The position numbers were made by a program, and so were the translations under genes. Of a DNA stretch of 39,258 nt, positions 8,073 through 15,148 are shown piece by piece; position 1 is the stretch's first letter; each line of letters opens with the position of its first letter. Source of the DNA: Gammaproteobacteria bacterium (lineage in GTDB: Bacteria > Pseudomonadota > Gammaproteobacteria > SZUA-229); the NCBI GenBank assembly GCA_029880105.1, contig JAOUPA010000003.1, positions 1 through 39,258 of the forward strand. Direction: 5' to 3'. The notes beneath the pieces were generated by a model that worked only from the letters and a program-made list of their open reading frames with translations, was not told the DNA's origin and searched no databases.

Positions 8073-9254
8073 TTATTTTCTAGCAACATACTCATCGACA
8101 ATAGCCCTGGTAAGAGCATCAACTGAGAGTATCTCGTTAATAGTGGTCACATCTTCATCAACAGCAGGACTTGTAAGTGCCTGTTCAATCATTGATGCTA
8201 TATCTGTATATGCAATCCGCTTATCCAGAAAGGCCGCCACCGCAACTTCGTTGGCCGCATTCAACACGATACTTGCAGCACCTCCCATGCGAATGGCCTC
8301 ATAACATAGCCGTAAACAGGGAAAACGCTGGAAATCAGGCCTTTCAAACTCAAGCCTTGCGACCTCAAAAATATCCAGAGGTTCCACACCGGAGACAATA
8401 CGCTCTGGTAGCGCCAGGGCGTGGGCGATGGGCGTACGCATATCGGGATTACCTAACTGCGCCAGCACCGAGCCATCCATATAGGACACCATAGAGTGAA
8501 TCACACTCTGCGGGTGCACCACTACCTCAATATCATCGATATCGACACCAAACAGCCAATGCGCTTCAATGACTTCCAGGCCTTTATTCATCATAGTGGC
8601 CGAGTCCACTGATATCTTGGGACCCATTGACCAGTTAGGGTGAGCGATTGCCTGCTCCGGCGTCACCGAAACCAGCTGTTCCACGCTAAAGGTACGAAAC
8701 GGTCCGCCACTTGCCGTCAATAAAATTTTATTGACCCCTGCCGTACTCACGGTCGATGATTTTGCGACAGGCAGACACTGGAATATTGCATTATGCTCAC
8801 TATCTACCGGCAACAGCTCGGCACTATTTTTTTCCACTGCATCCATAAACAACTGGCCTGACATAACCAGTGCTTCCTTATTCGCTAACAGTATACGTTT
8901 ACCCGCCTCCGCGGCTGCCAGCGATGGCAATAAACCAGCTGCACCGACAATACCAGCAACCACTGTGTCAACTTCATCCAGACTGGCTACCTGGCACAGG
9001 CCCTGTACACCTGATAATACCTGTGTCTCGCAGCCATGCTTGCGCAGGTAATCATCAAGTTGTTGCGCTGCTGTCTCGTCACTCATTACCGCATAGTGCG
9101 GTCGCCACTGCAAACACTGATCGGCCAATGTTGCATAGTCCGTATTAGCGGTCAGTGCCATGATGTCGTAATGCTCGGTATGACGGCTAATAACATCCAG
9201 GGTATTTTTACCAATACTCCCAGTCGAACCAAGAATACTAACGACCCTGCTCAC
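8073..9254 (-). CDS. dxr: 1-deoxy-D-xylulose 5-phosphate reductoisomerase
   Basis: Dxr (IspC) converts DXP to 2-C-methyl-D-erythritol 4-phosphate with NADPH, the committed step of the MEP isoprenoid pathway that feeds uppS two genes upstream. The N-terminal NADPH fold has GSTGSIG. Metal and substrate residues lie in LPVDSEHNAIFQCL, and NWSMGPKISVDSATMMNKGLEVIEAHWLF is fully conserved. The length, 393 residues, fits the family. I chose GTG at 9254 because it forms a GTGA overlap with the cdsA stop; the preceding in-frame TTG at 9257 is less likely. An 11-base gap separates it from rseP. Confidence 0.95.
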   Translation of the reverse strand: MSRVVSILGSTGSIGKNTLDVISRHTEHYDIMALTANTDYATLADQCLQWRPHYAVMSDETAAQQLDDYLRKHGCETQVLSGVQGLCQVASLDEVDTVVAGIVGAAGLLPSLAAAEAGKRILLANKEALVMSGQLFMDAVEKNSAELLPVDSEHNAIFQCLPVAKSSTVSTAGVNKILLTASGGPFRTFSVEQLVSVTPEQAIAHPNWSMGPKISVDSATMMNKGLEVIEAHWLFGVDIDDIEVVVHPQSVIHSMVSYMDGSVLAQLGNPDMRTPIAHALALPERIVSGVEPLDIFEVARLEFERPDFQRFPCLRLCYEAIRMGGAASIVLNAANEVAVAAFLDKRIAYTDIASMIEQALTSPAVDEDVTTINEILSVDALTRAIVDEYVARK

Positions 9255-10081
9255 CAATACAGTCCTTCAACAGGCATTATCAACCAGTCGTAAAAAACCA
9301 CGAATAACGGCATTACTGGTAGCACACCATCTATACGATCAAGAATACCGCCGTGACCGGGTAGAATTCGGCCGCTATCCTTAACACCAGCTTCACGCTT
9401 TAAAAAACTTTCGTATAGGTCACCAGCAACCGACATTATCGTCAACAGCAGGGACAGTCCAATTAAAAGCAGTGACTGCGAATGGGTAAGATTAAAATAG
9501 TACGACGCAATTACCGAATATATCGTACTGGCAATTAATGCGCCCCAAAGTCCTTCGAGTGTTTTGCCTGGGCTGACATTGGGCGCCAGTTTGTTTTTAC
9601 CGAATTTTTTACCTGCGAAATAGGCACCGCTATCCGCAATCCAGACCAGCACCATGCTATACAACAACCACTCTGCACCACGCTCAATACCATGAATAAT
9701 ATAGATAGATGACATCGCTGAGGGAACCACCATGAATGCTACTAGCAGTTTTGCTGGAGAAACAACTGATGACTTTAATTCTGGTCGCACTTTTTTCAGA
9801 AAAACAAGAACAGCAAACCACCATGCCGTGGCAAGTAACAACAACAGGTAACCATATTGCGAAAAATAGTTTATACAGAGCCAGGAAAAAGCACTGAGCA
9901 ATAAAGCAAATGCCAGTTGGGCAGCCGATGACTGCAAGCCACCAAGGCGCGCCCATTCATAACCACAGATAAAAGACACAGGTATCAATACAAACAGGAG
10001 ATTCTCAGTTGGCTGATAAAGGATCAACCAGATTACCGCCATGGCTAGTGGAACTGCTGTCAGAATACGGTGCAGTAACAT
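9251..10081 (-). CDS. cdsA: Phosphatidate cytidylyltransferase (CDP-diglyceride synthase)
   Basis: CdsA makes CDP-diacylglycerol from phosphatidic acid and CTP in the inner membrane, the branch point to all phospholipids. The 276-residue protein has about seven or eight hydrophobic helices. It carries the family signature near the C-terminus: SPGKTLEGLWGAL, then GDLYESFLKREAGVKDSGRI with LPGHGGILDRIDG (the KR-x4-KD-x-G-x2-LPGHGG pattern). Its ATG overlaps the uppS stop by one base, and its end overlaps the dxr start by four, indicating one coupled operon. Confidence 0.95.
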   Translation of the reverse strand: MLLHRILTAVPLAMAVIWLILYQPTENLLFVLIPVSFICGYEWARLGGLQSSAAQLAFALLLSAFSWLCINYFSQYGYLLLLLATAWWFAVLVFLKKVRPELKSSVVSPAKLLVAFMVVPSAMSSIYIIHGIERGAEWLLYSMVLVWIADSGAYFAGKKFGKNKLAPNVSPGKTLEGLWGALIASTIYSVIASYYFNLTHSQSLLLIGLSLLLTIMSVAGDLYESFLKREAGVKDSGRILPGHGGILDRIDGVLPVMPLFVVFYDWLIMPVEGLYW

Positions 10082-10836
10082 TATTCAGACGCCGCCTTTT
10101 TACCTTCCACCTGCTCAGAAGTTTTTCCAAAACGTCTTTGACGTGTACCATACCATGCAATAGCTTTTTCTAATGACGTCAGATTAAAGTCAGGCCACAA
10201 GGTATCAGTAAAATACAGTTCCGCATAGGCAATTTGCCATAAAAGGAAATTACTTATTCGGCTCTCGCCACCGGTTCTAATAAACAGGTCAATTGGAGGA
10301 AGATCTGACAGGCATACCTGCTCAGACAGAAGTGATTCATTAATCTCAGATAATGATAGCTCACCAGCCGATAGCTTTTGTGAAATTAACTTACATGCCT
10401 CAACAATATCCCAACGACCGCCATAATTAGCCGCGATAGTAAGATCCAGACCAGTATTGTGGCTCGTCTGGTTTTCTGTTTCATTAATAACAGTCTGTAA
10501 TTTATCTGGAAACGCTACACGGTTACCGATAAATTTTACGCGTACATTCTGCTCCCTCAGCTTCAACATCTCTGATTTCAGTGTTGAAACAAATATCGAC
10601 ATCAATGCATCAACTTCTTTTTGTGGACGGCTCCAGTTCTCACTACTAAAGGCAAAAACAGTTAAAGCCTCAACGCCTAAGTTGGCACAATTTTCAACAA
10701 TGGCACGAGTTGCATTTACACCTGCACGATGACCCGCCGACCTGGGCAAAAATCGCTTTTTCGCCCAGCGACCATTGCCATCCATAACAACGGCAACATG
10801 TCGTGGAACTAAAGAAGAATGTTCATCTTCACTCAT
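10081..10836 (-). CDS. uppS: Undecaprenyl pyrophosphate synthase
   Basis: UppS is a cytoplasmic cis-prenyltransferase that extends farnesyl-PP to the C55 undecaprenyl-PP carrier used for peptidoglycan and O-antigen. The pyrophosphate-binding loop VVMDGNGRWAKKR holds the catalytic Asp (D19 from the chosen start), followed by the HRAGV segment. Further on are FSSENWSRP, NYGGRWDIV and IDLFIRTGGESRISNFLLWQ, all conserved. Length is 251 residues. The ATG at 10836 is preceded in frame by a TTG at 10839; I prefer ATG. It lies 28 bases after frr and overlaps cdsA by one base. Confidence 0.95.
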   Translation of the reverse strand: MSEDEHSSLVPRHVAVVMDGNGRWAKKRFLPRSAGHRAGVNATRAIVENCANLGVEALTVFAFSSENWSRPQKEVDALMSIFVSTLKSEMLKLREQNVRVKFIGNRVAFPDKLQTVINETENQTSHNTGLDLTIAANYGGRWDIVEACKLISQKLSAGELSLSEINESLLSEQVCLSDLPPIDLFIRTGGESRISNFLLWQIAYAELYFTDTLWPDFNLTSLEKAIAWYGTRQRRFGKTSEQVEGKKAASE

Positions 10837-10864
10837 CAATAACGTTCTCTTATACCCGGCCCGA

Positions 10865-11422
10865 CTAGACTTCCATCAGTTCTTTTTCTTTTATTGCCAG
10901 AACTTCATCTACTTTTGCTACATAGGTATCCGTTAGTTTCTGAATTAAATCTTCTGCACGACGAGCCTCATCTTCAGTAATCTCTTTTTCTTTTAACAGA
11001 TCCTTAAAATCACTATTAGCATCACGACGTATATTACGAATTGAAATTCTGCCATTTTCCGCTTCATTTCTGACCACACGCACCAGGTCCTGGCGACGCT
11101 CCTGTGTTAGCTGAGGCATAGGAATTCGTATAAGGGTGCCCGCCGTTGCAGGATTCAAACCTAAATCCGACTTCATAATCGCCTTTTCAATTGCCTGCAC
11201 CATGGTTTTCTCCCAGGGTGAAATCATCAGCGTTCTTGCGTCTTCAACAGATACATTAGCCACCTGTGTCAAAGGTGTAGCGACACCATAGTAATCAACA
11301 GTAATATGATCGAGCAAACTGGGATGTGCACGGCCGGTACGAATTTTTGTTAGTTCAGTACGCAAAGATTCAACACTTTTACCCATACGAGTTTTTGCGT
11401 CTTCAATAATTTCGTCGATCAT
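10865..11422 (-). CDS. frr: Ribosome recycling factor
   Basis: RRF works with EF-G to split post-termination ribosomes. The protein has the normal length of 185 residues and the family features: an N-terminal helix with SVESLRTELTKIRTGRAHPSLLDHI, then VDYYGVATPLTQVANVSVEDARTL, and a C-terminal helical bundle with RRDANSDFKDLLKEKEITEDEARR. The ATG overlaps the pyrH TGA by four bases (ATGA), the arrangement found across many bacteria. Confidence 0.97.
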   Translation of the reverse strand: MIDEIIEDAKTRMGKSVESLRTELTKIRTGRAHPSLLDHITVDYYGVATPLTQVANVSVEDARTLMISPWEKTMVQAIEKAIMKSDLGLNPATAGTLIRIPMPQLTQERRQDLVRVVRNEAENGRISIRNIRRDANSDFKDLLKEKEITEDEARRAEDLIQKLTDTYVAKVDEVLAIKEKELMEV

Positions 11423-12153
11423 TTAGTATCTCCTATTACAACTTCAGTCCCTATAGACTGATTTACTAAAGCTTCAGGCAAAGCGCCTTCATCGTTTAAA
11501 TTAAAGATTCGTAGCGGCAGTTTATTGTCACGACATAAAACTACCGCAGTGGCATCCATGACCTGTAGATTTTGTTCTAGCACATCATCATAACTTAGCT
11601 TCTCGAAGCGCCTGGCGTCAGGATTCTTTACAGGGTCGGAATCATAAACGCCATTAACCTTGGTCGCCTTCATTATAACATCAGCTTTAATCTCAATAGC
11701 GCGTAAGCAACCGGCTGTATCGGTAGTAAAGAATGGATTACCTGTTCCTGCAGCACAGATAACGACCTGCGAATTTTCAAGATGCGCTATCGCATCACGC
11801 TGAGTAAACTCTTCACAAACTCTCGGCATTGCTAGCGCAGACATGACAACTGCTGGCTGACCAATTTTTTCCAGCGCATCCTGCATTGCCAGGCTATTCA
11901 TTACCGTCGCCAGCATTCCCATACTGTCGCCAGTAACGCGATTCATGCCAGACTGCGCCAGCCCTGCACCGCGGAAAATATTGCCACCACCGATAACTAC
12001 ACCAACTTCGACACCCATGTCGACGACTTCTTTGATTTCCCTGGCAACACGAGCAATCATAGCTGGATCAATACCATAATCCATATTACCCATGAGCGCT
12101 TCGCCACTGAGCTTGAGTAAAACTCTTTTATATAAAGTCGATTTTGTCTTCAT
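11419..12153 (-). CDS. pyrH: UMP kinase
   Basis: PyrH is the hexameric bacterial UMP kinase, phosphorylating UMP to UDP with ATP. It belongs to the amino-acid kinase fold: YKRVLLKLSGEALMG at the N-terminus, VVIGGGNIFRG, then GTGNPFFTTDTAG and MKATKVNGVYDSDP. I start it at ATG 12153 (MKTKSTLYKRVL), eight bases after GGAAG; an in-frame upstream start at 12177 would lie in the tsf terminator and add eight unconserved residues. This gives 244 residues (E. coli 241). The terminator directly upstream means it needs read-through or a promoter inside tsf. Confidence 0.95.
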   Translation of the reverse strand: MKTKSTLYKRVLLKLSGEALMGNMDYGIDPAMIARVAREIKEVVDMGVEVGVVIGGGNIFRGAGLAQSGMNRVTGDSMGMLATVMNSLAMQDALEKIGQPAVVMSALAMPRVCEEFTQRDAIAHLENSQVVICAAGTGNPFFTTDTAGCLRAIEIKADVIMKATKVNGVYDSDPVKNPDARRFEKLSYDDVLEQNLQVMDATAVVLCRDNKLPLRIFNLNDEGALPEALVNQSIGTEVVIGDTK

Positions 12154-12174
12154 AACACTTCCAAACGGGTTACA

Positions 12175-12201
12175 CAAAAAACCGGGATATTATTCCCGGT
12201 T
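12175..12201 (-). terminator. Intrinsic terminator after tsf
   Basis: On the minus strand, AACCGGGA-ATAATA-TCCCGGTT forms a perfect eight-base-pair stem (12180-12201) followed directly by TTTTTTG. It starts 27 bases past the tsf stop and its U-run ends about 21 bases before the pyrH start, so it can separate rpsB-tsf from the pyrH-to-lpxA genes or act as an attenuator. Confidence 0.88.
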
Positions 12202-12228
12202 CTTCGTTTGTTACATTAGCCAATCCGC

Positions 12229-13116
12229 TCAGCTGGCACCTACTTGCGCCATTACTTCATCGGCGAAGTTTTCTACTTTCTTCTCGATACCTTCACCTAC
12301 TTCGTATCTGACAAAACGGATTACTTTTGCGCCAGCATCGCTCAACAAAGCACCGACTGTTTTGTCAGGATCTTTAACAAATGGCTGACCAACCAGTGTG
12401 ATATCTGCAAGATATTTTCGAATTCTTCCATCCAGCATTTTTTCAACGATGTCAGCAGGCTTACCGCTCTCCAGCGCCTGCGCACGAAGAATTTCTTTTT
12501 CCTTCTCTAATGTTTCAGGAGAAACATTCTCTTCAGAGACACACATTGGATTACTTGCGGCGATATGCATTGCAACGTCTTTAATCAGTGCATCGCTACC
12601 ATTTTCCATTTCAACCAACACGCTCATGCGTGTTCCGTGCGCATAACTACCGAAGGCACCGTTTGATGTCTCAAGAAGCTCAAAGCGACGCACCTGAATA
12701 TTCTCACCAATCTTGGCTACCATAGCCTGACGAGTTTCTTCAATAGTGCCTTCACCTCCAGCGATAGGTAGCGCAACCAGTGCCTCTACAGAAGCTGGCT
12801 GGTTAGCCAGTGCCGTTTTAGCTACTGATGAAGCGAATGACATAAAATCATCACCACCAGAAACAAAGTCTGTTTCACAGTTAACTTCAACAATAACGGT
12901 TTTCTTGCCATCTTCACTGATTTCAATAGCAACACGGCCTTCAGCAGCAACACGGCCAGATTTCTTATCAGCCTTGGCAAGGCCAGACTTGCGCATATTT
13001 TCAATTGCTGTATCAATATTACCTTCCGCTTCCTGCAGGGCTTTTTTACATTCCATCATGCCTGAACCAGTACGCTCACGCAGCTCTTTAACCATAGACG
13101 CTGTAATCTGCATCAT
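12229..13116 (-). CDS. tsf: Translation elongation factor Ts
   Basis: EF-Ts is the nucleotide exchange factor of EF-Tu. The N-terminal UBA-like domain reads ITASMVKELRERTGSGMMECKKALQEAEG. The core has VEVNCETDFVS and FVSGGDDF, the EF-Tu contact region, and the C-terminal module has GEGIEKKVENFADEV. The 295 residues match the family (E. coli 283). Two adjacent ATGs begin the frame (13116 and 13113); GAGG lies four and seven bases before them, so the second may be the real start. It follows rpsB after 57 bases that contain a small hairpin (AGCCGC/GTGGCT). Confidence 0.96.
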   Translation of the reverse strand: MMQITASMVKELRERTGSGMMECKKALQEAEGNIDTAIENMRKSGLAKADKKSGRVAAEGRVAIEISEDGKKTVIVEVNCETDFVSGGDDFMSFASSVAKTALANQPASVEALVALPIAGGEGTIEETRQAMVAKIGENIQVRRFELLETSNGAFGSYAHGTRMSVLVEMENGSDALIKDVAMHIAASNPMCVSEENVSPETLEKEKEILRAQALESGKPADIVEKMLDGRIRKYLADITLVGQPFVKDPDKTVGALLSDAGAKVIRFVRYEVGEGIEKKVENFADEVMAQVGAS

Positions 13117-13173
13117 TTCACCTCTTTAGAAAAAATTAATAATCAGGGAATCAGACAGCCACTTATTAGCGGC

Positions 13174-14094
13174 TTATTCTTCATCCTTTGCAGCAGCCTT
13201 TTTCTTAGGAGCAGCTTTCTTTTTAGGCGCAGCTTTCTTTTTAGGCGCTGCCTTCTTCTTAGGTGCAGGAGCATCTGCAGCCTCTTCTGTACCAGCTTCT
13301 ACTTCCTCTTCAGCTGTTGCTACAGATGCAGCCTTTTTAGGTGCAGCCTTTTTCTTTACAGCAACTTTAGTTTTTTCTTCTGCAGCTGGCTCCTCTGCTC
13401 TTTGAATCACTGCAGCAGCACGGCCTTCAATAACTGCATCAGCCACTCCCTGTGTATACAGAAGCAGCGCTTTAATCGCATCATCATTACCAGGAATAAC
13501 GTAATCAATGCCATCAGGAGAGTTGTTTGTATCGACAATACCAAAAACAGGGATACCCAGTACATTTGCTTCCTGCACGGCAATATCTTCATGACCTACA
13601 TCGATAACAAAAACGGCATCAGGCAGGCCTTTCATATTCTTGATACCACCAAGAACTTTTTCTTTCTTTTCCATTTCGCGCTTCAGACCCAGCGCCTCTT
13701 TCTTGATCAAACGATCAAAAGATCCATTCGTTGACATTTCTTCAAGCTCGATCAGTCGCTGAATTGACTGACGAATTGTCGCAAAGTTGGTCAACATACC
13801 ACCCAACCAGCGGTGATTAACATAAGGCATACCACAACGTTCTGCTTCTTCGCCTACAATCTTGCGCGCAGCGCGTTTTGTACCAACGAAGAGGATAGTG
13901 CCTCTGTTTGATGCAATCTTGCCAAGGGCATTAATTGCGTCATTGTACATGGGCAATGTCTTTTCAAGATTGATAATATGAATTTTATTACGTGCACCAA
14001 AGATGTACTCAGACATTTTTGGATTCCAGAAACGAGTTTGGTGACCGAAGTGAACGCCTGCTTCAAGCATCAGACGCATAGATACATTTGACAT
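13174..14094 (-). CDS. rpsB: 30S ribosomal protein S2 with a long Lys/Ala-rich tail
   Basis: S2 binds the 30S subunit head-body junction and, in E. coli, represses its own rpsB-tsf mRNA through the leader. Residues 1-235 are a normal S2: MRLMLEAGVHFGHQTRFWNPKM, FVGTKRAARKIV, HRWLGGMLTNF and PDAVFVIDVGHE. The protein then continues to 306 residues (E. coli 241). The added tail begins with Ala/Glu-rich segments and ends in about four tandem KKKAAP-type hexapeptides before AAAKDEE (codons about 13177-13263). The tail is strongly basic, low-complexity and probably disordered. Similar but shorter charged tails occur in other proteobacterial S2 proteins; its role is unknown. Confidence 0.96.
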   Translation of the reverse strand: MSNVSMRLMLEAGVHFGHQTRFWNPKMSEYIFGARNKIHIINLEKTLPMYNDAINALGKIASNRGTILFVGTKRAARKIVGEEAERCGMPYVNHRWLGGMLTNFATIRQSIQRLIELEEMSTNGSFDRLIKKEALGLKREMEKKEKVLGGIKNMKGLPDAVFVIDVGHEDIAVQEANVLGIPVFGIVDTNNSPDGIDYVIPGNDDAIKALLLYTQGVADAVIEGRAAAVIQRAEEPAAEEKTKVAVKKKAAPKKAASVATAEEEVEAGTEEAADAPAPKKKAAPKKKAAPKKKAAPKKKAAAKDEE

Positions 14095-14268
14095 AATAAC
14101 TCCTAATTAAGGGTTAGGCCTCCATACACCCCATGCGATAACCCTCTAAATGTAATATTTAGTCGGCACCCAACCACATGTGACGGTATATGTGCGAAGT
14201 AAAATTAGATATAGTCTGTCTCAGGACAGTTGCTATACCCGGTTAATGCTCAGGTAAACCCTGAGCGC
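14095..14268 (-). ncRNA. rpsB leader, t44-like RNA, probable S2-responsive 5' UTR
   Basis: The roughly 174 bases between the rpsB promoter and its start codon can fold. There is GCTCAGG-GTTTA-CCTGAGC (14248-14266), a hairpin with stems TATAG/CTATA and CTGTC/GACAG (14210-14237), and a GGGTTA/TAACCC pairing (14111-14144) just before the start codon. In E. coli the same position, between map and rpsB, gives the t44 (tff) RNA and carries the S2 autoregulatory leader. Homology is inferred from position and structure only; a covariance search with the t44 and rpsB-leader models would decide. Confidence 0.55.
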
Positions 14269-14274
14269 GGCGGC

Positions 14275-14303
14275 TTTATACCATATTGAGAACGAAGAAA
14301 CAA
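14275..14303 (-). promoter_or_regulatory. Sigma-70 promoter of rpsB-tsf
   Basis: Minus strand: -35 TTGTTT (14298-14303), 17-base spacer, -10 TATAAA (14275-14280), followed by the GC-rich discriminator GCCGCCGCGC. Such a discriminator is typical of promoters under stringent (ppGpp) control, as expected for ribosomal protein genes. Transcription should start near 14268. Confidence 0.75.
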
Positions 14304-14306
14304 CCG

Positions 14307-14333
14307 TTTGCGGCCTGCACAGCAGGCCACAAA
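14307..14333. repeat. 27-base inverted repeat between rpsB and map
   Basis: TTTGCGGCCTGC-ACA-GCAGGCCACAAA: twelve-base arms with one C/T difference (a G-U pair in one RNA strand) and a three-base loop. It lies three bases upstream of the rpsB -35 element, in a region where both genes diverge, so it is not an ordinary terminator for either. It might be an operator or a remnant repeat. Confidence 0.8.
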
Positions 14334-14369
14334 CATATGATAACATATTGATTAATAAAGAATTATATC

Positions 14370-15137
14370 GTGAACATACAGATAAAAAATAAACAGGAAA
14401 TTGAAAAAATGCGCATCGCTGGCCGGCTGGCTGGTGAAGTCCTGCAAATGATCCGCCCCTACGTCAAGGCTGGCATTACAACCAATGAACTCGACAAAAT
14501 CTGTCACGACTACATTGTTGACGTGCAAAATGCCATTCCAGCACCACTGAATTACCACGGATTTCCAAAATCTATCTGTACCTCGGTCAACCACCAGGTC
14601 TGCCACGGTATTCCCAGCGATAAAAAGCTCAAGAATGGCGATATCATCAATATCGACATCACGGTGATCAAAGACGAGTTCCACGGTGATACCAGCAAGA
14701 TGTTTTTTATTGGAGAACCCCCGATCAAGGCCGCTCGCGTATCACAGGTCGCCCTGGACTGCCTGAAACTGGGTATCGAACAGGTCAAACCCGGCGCACA
14801 TCTGGGTGACATTGGCCACGTCATTCAGCAGCATGCCGAATCAAATAACTGTACCGTAGTCAGGGAATACTGCGGTCATGGCATCGGTCGCAGCTTCCAT
14901 GAAGAACCACAGGTACTGCATTACGGTAAAGCTGGCACCGGTGTACAACTCGAACCCGGAATGATCTTTACCATCGAACCAATGATTAATGCTGGAAAAC
15001 GCAACGTAAAACTACTCAATGATAACTGGACGGTGGTCACCAAGGACCATAGTCCATCAGCACAGTGGGAACACACTATCCTGGTTACAGAGACCGGTTA
15101 CGAAGTTCTGACCCAATGTCCCGGGGATGAAATCTAA
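14370..15137 (+). CDS. map: Methionine aminopeptidase, type I
   Basis: Map removes the N-terminal Met from nascent proteins. The 255-residue protein has the pita-bread fold and all five metal ligands: D96 (INIDITVI), D107 (HGDTSKMF), H170 (GHGIGR), E203 (FTIEPMINAG) and E234 (WEHTILV). The start is a GTG at 14370, giving MNIQIKNKQEIEKMRIAGRL, which aligns with E. coli Map. It diverges from rpsB, the usual arrangement, and heads a run with glnD eleven bases downstream. I see no convincing promoter of its own in the region up to the palindrome. Confidence 0.96.
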   Translation: MNIQIKNKQEIEKMRIAGRLAGEVLQMIRPYVKAGITTNELDKICHDYIVDVQNAIPAPLNYHGFPKSICTSVNHQVCHGIPSDKKLKNGDIINIDITVIKDEFHGDTSKMFFIGEPPIKAARVSQVALDCLKLGIEQVKPGAHLGDIGHVIQQHAESNNCTVVREYCGHGIGRSFHEEPQVLHYGKAGTGVQLEPGMIFTIEPMINAGKRNVKLLNDNWTVVTKDHSPSAQWEHTILVTETGYEVLTQCPGDEI

Positions 15138-15148
15138 TCCATTTCGAT

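Noticed and set aside
12154..12177. Upstream start for pyrH
   Set aside because: It would run into the tsf terminator and add residues absent from the family; the ATG at 12153 has a ribosome binding site.
13189..13263. 18-base tandem repeats as a CRISPR or satellite
   Set aside because: They are in-frame KKKAAP codons of rpsB with no spacers.
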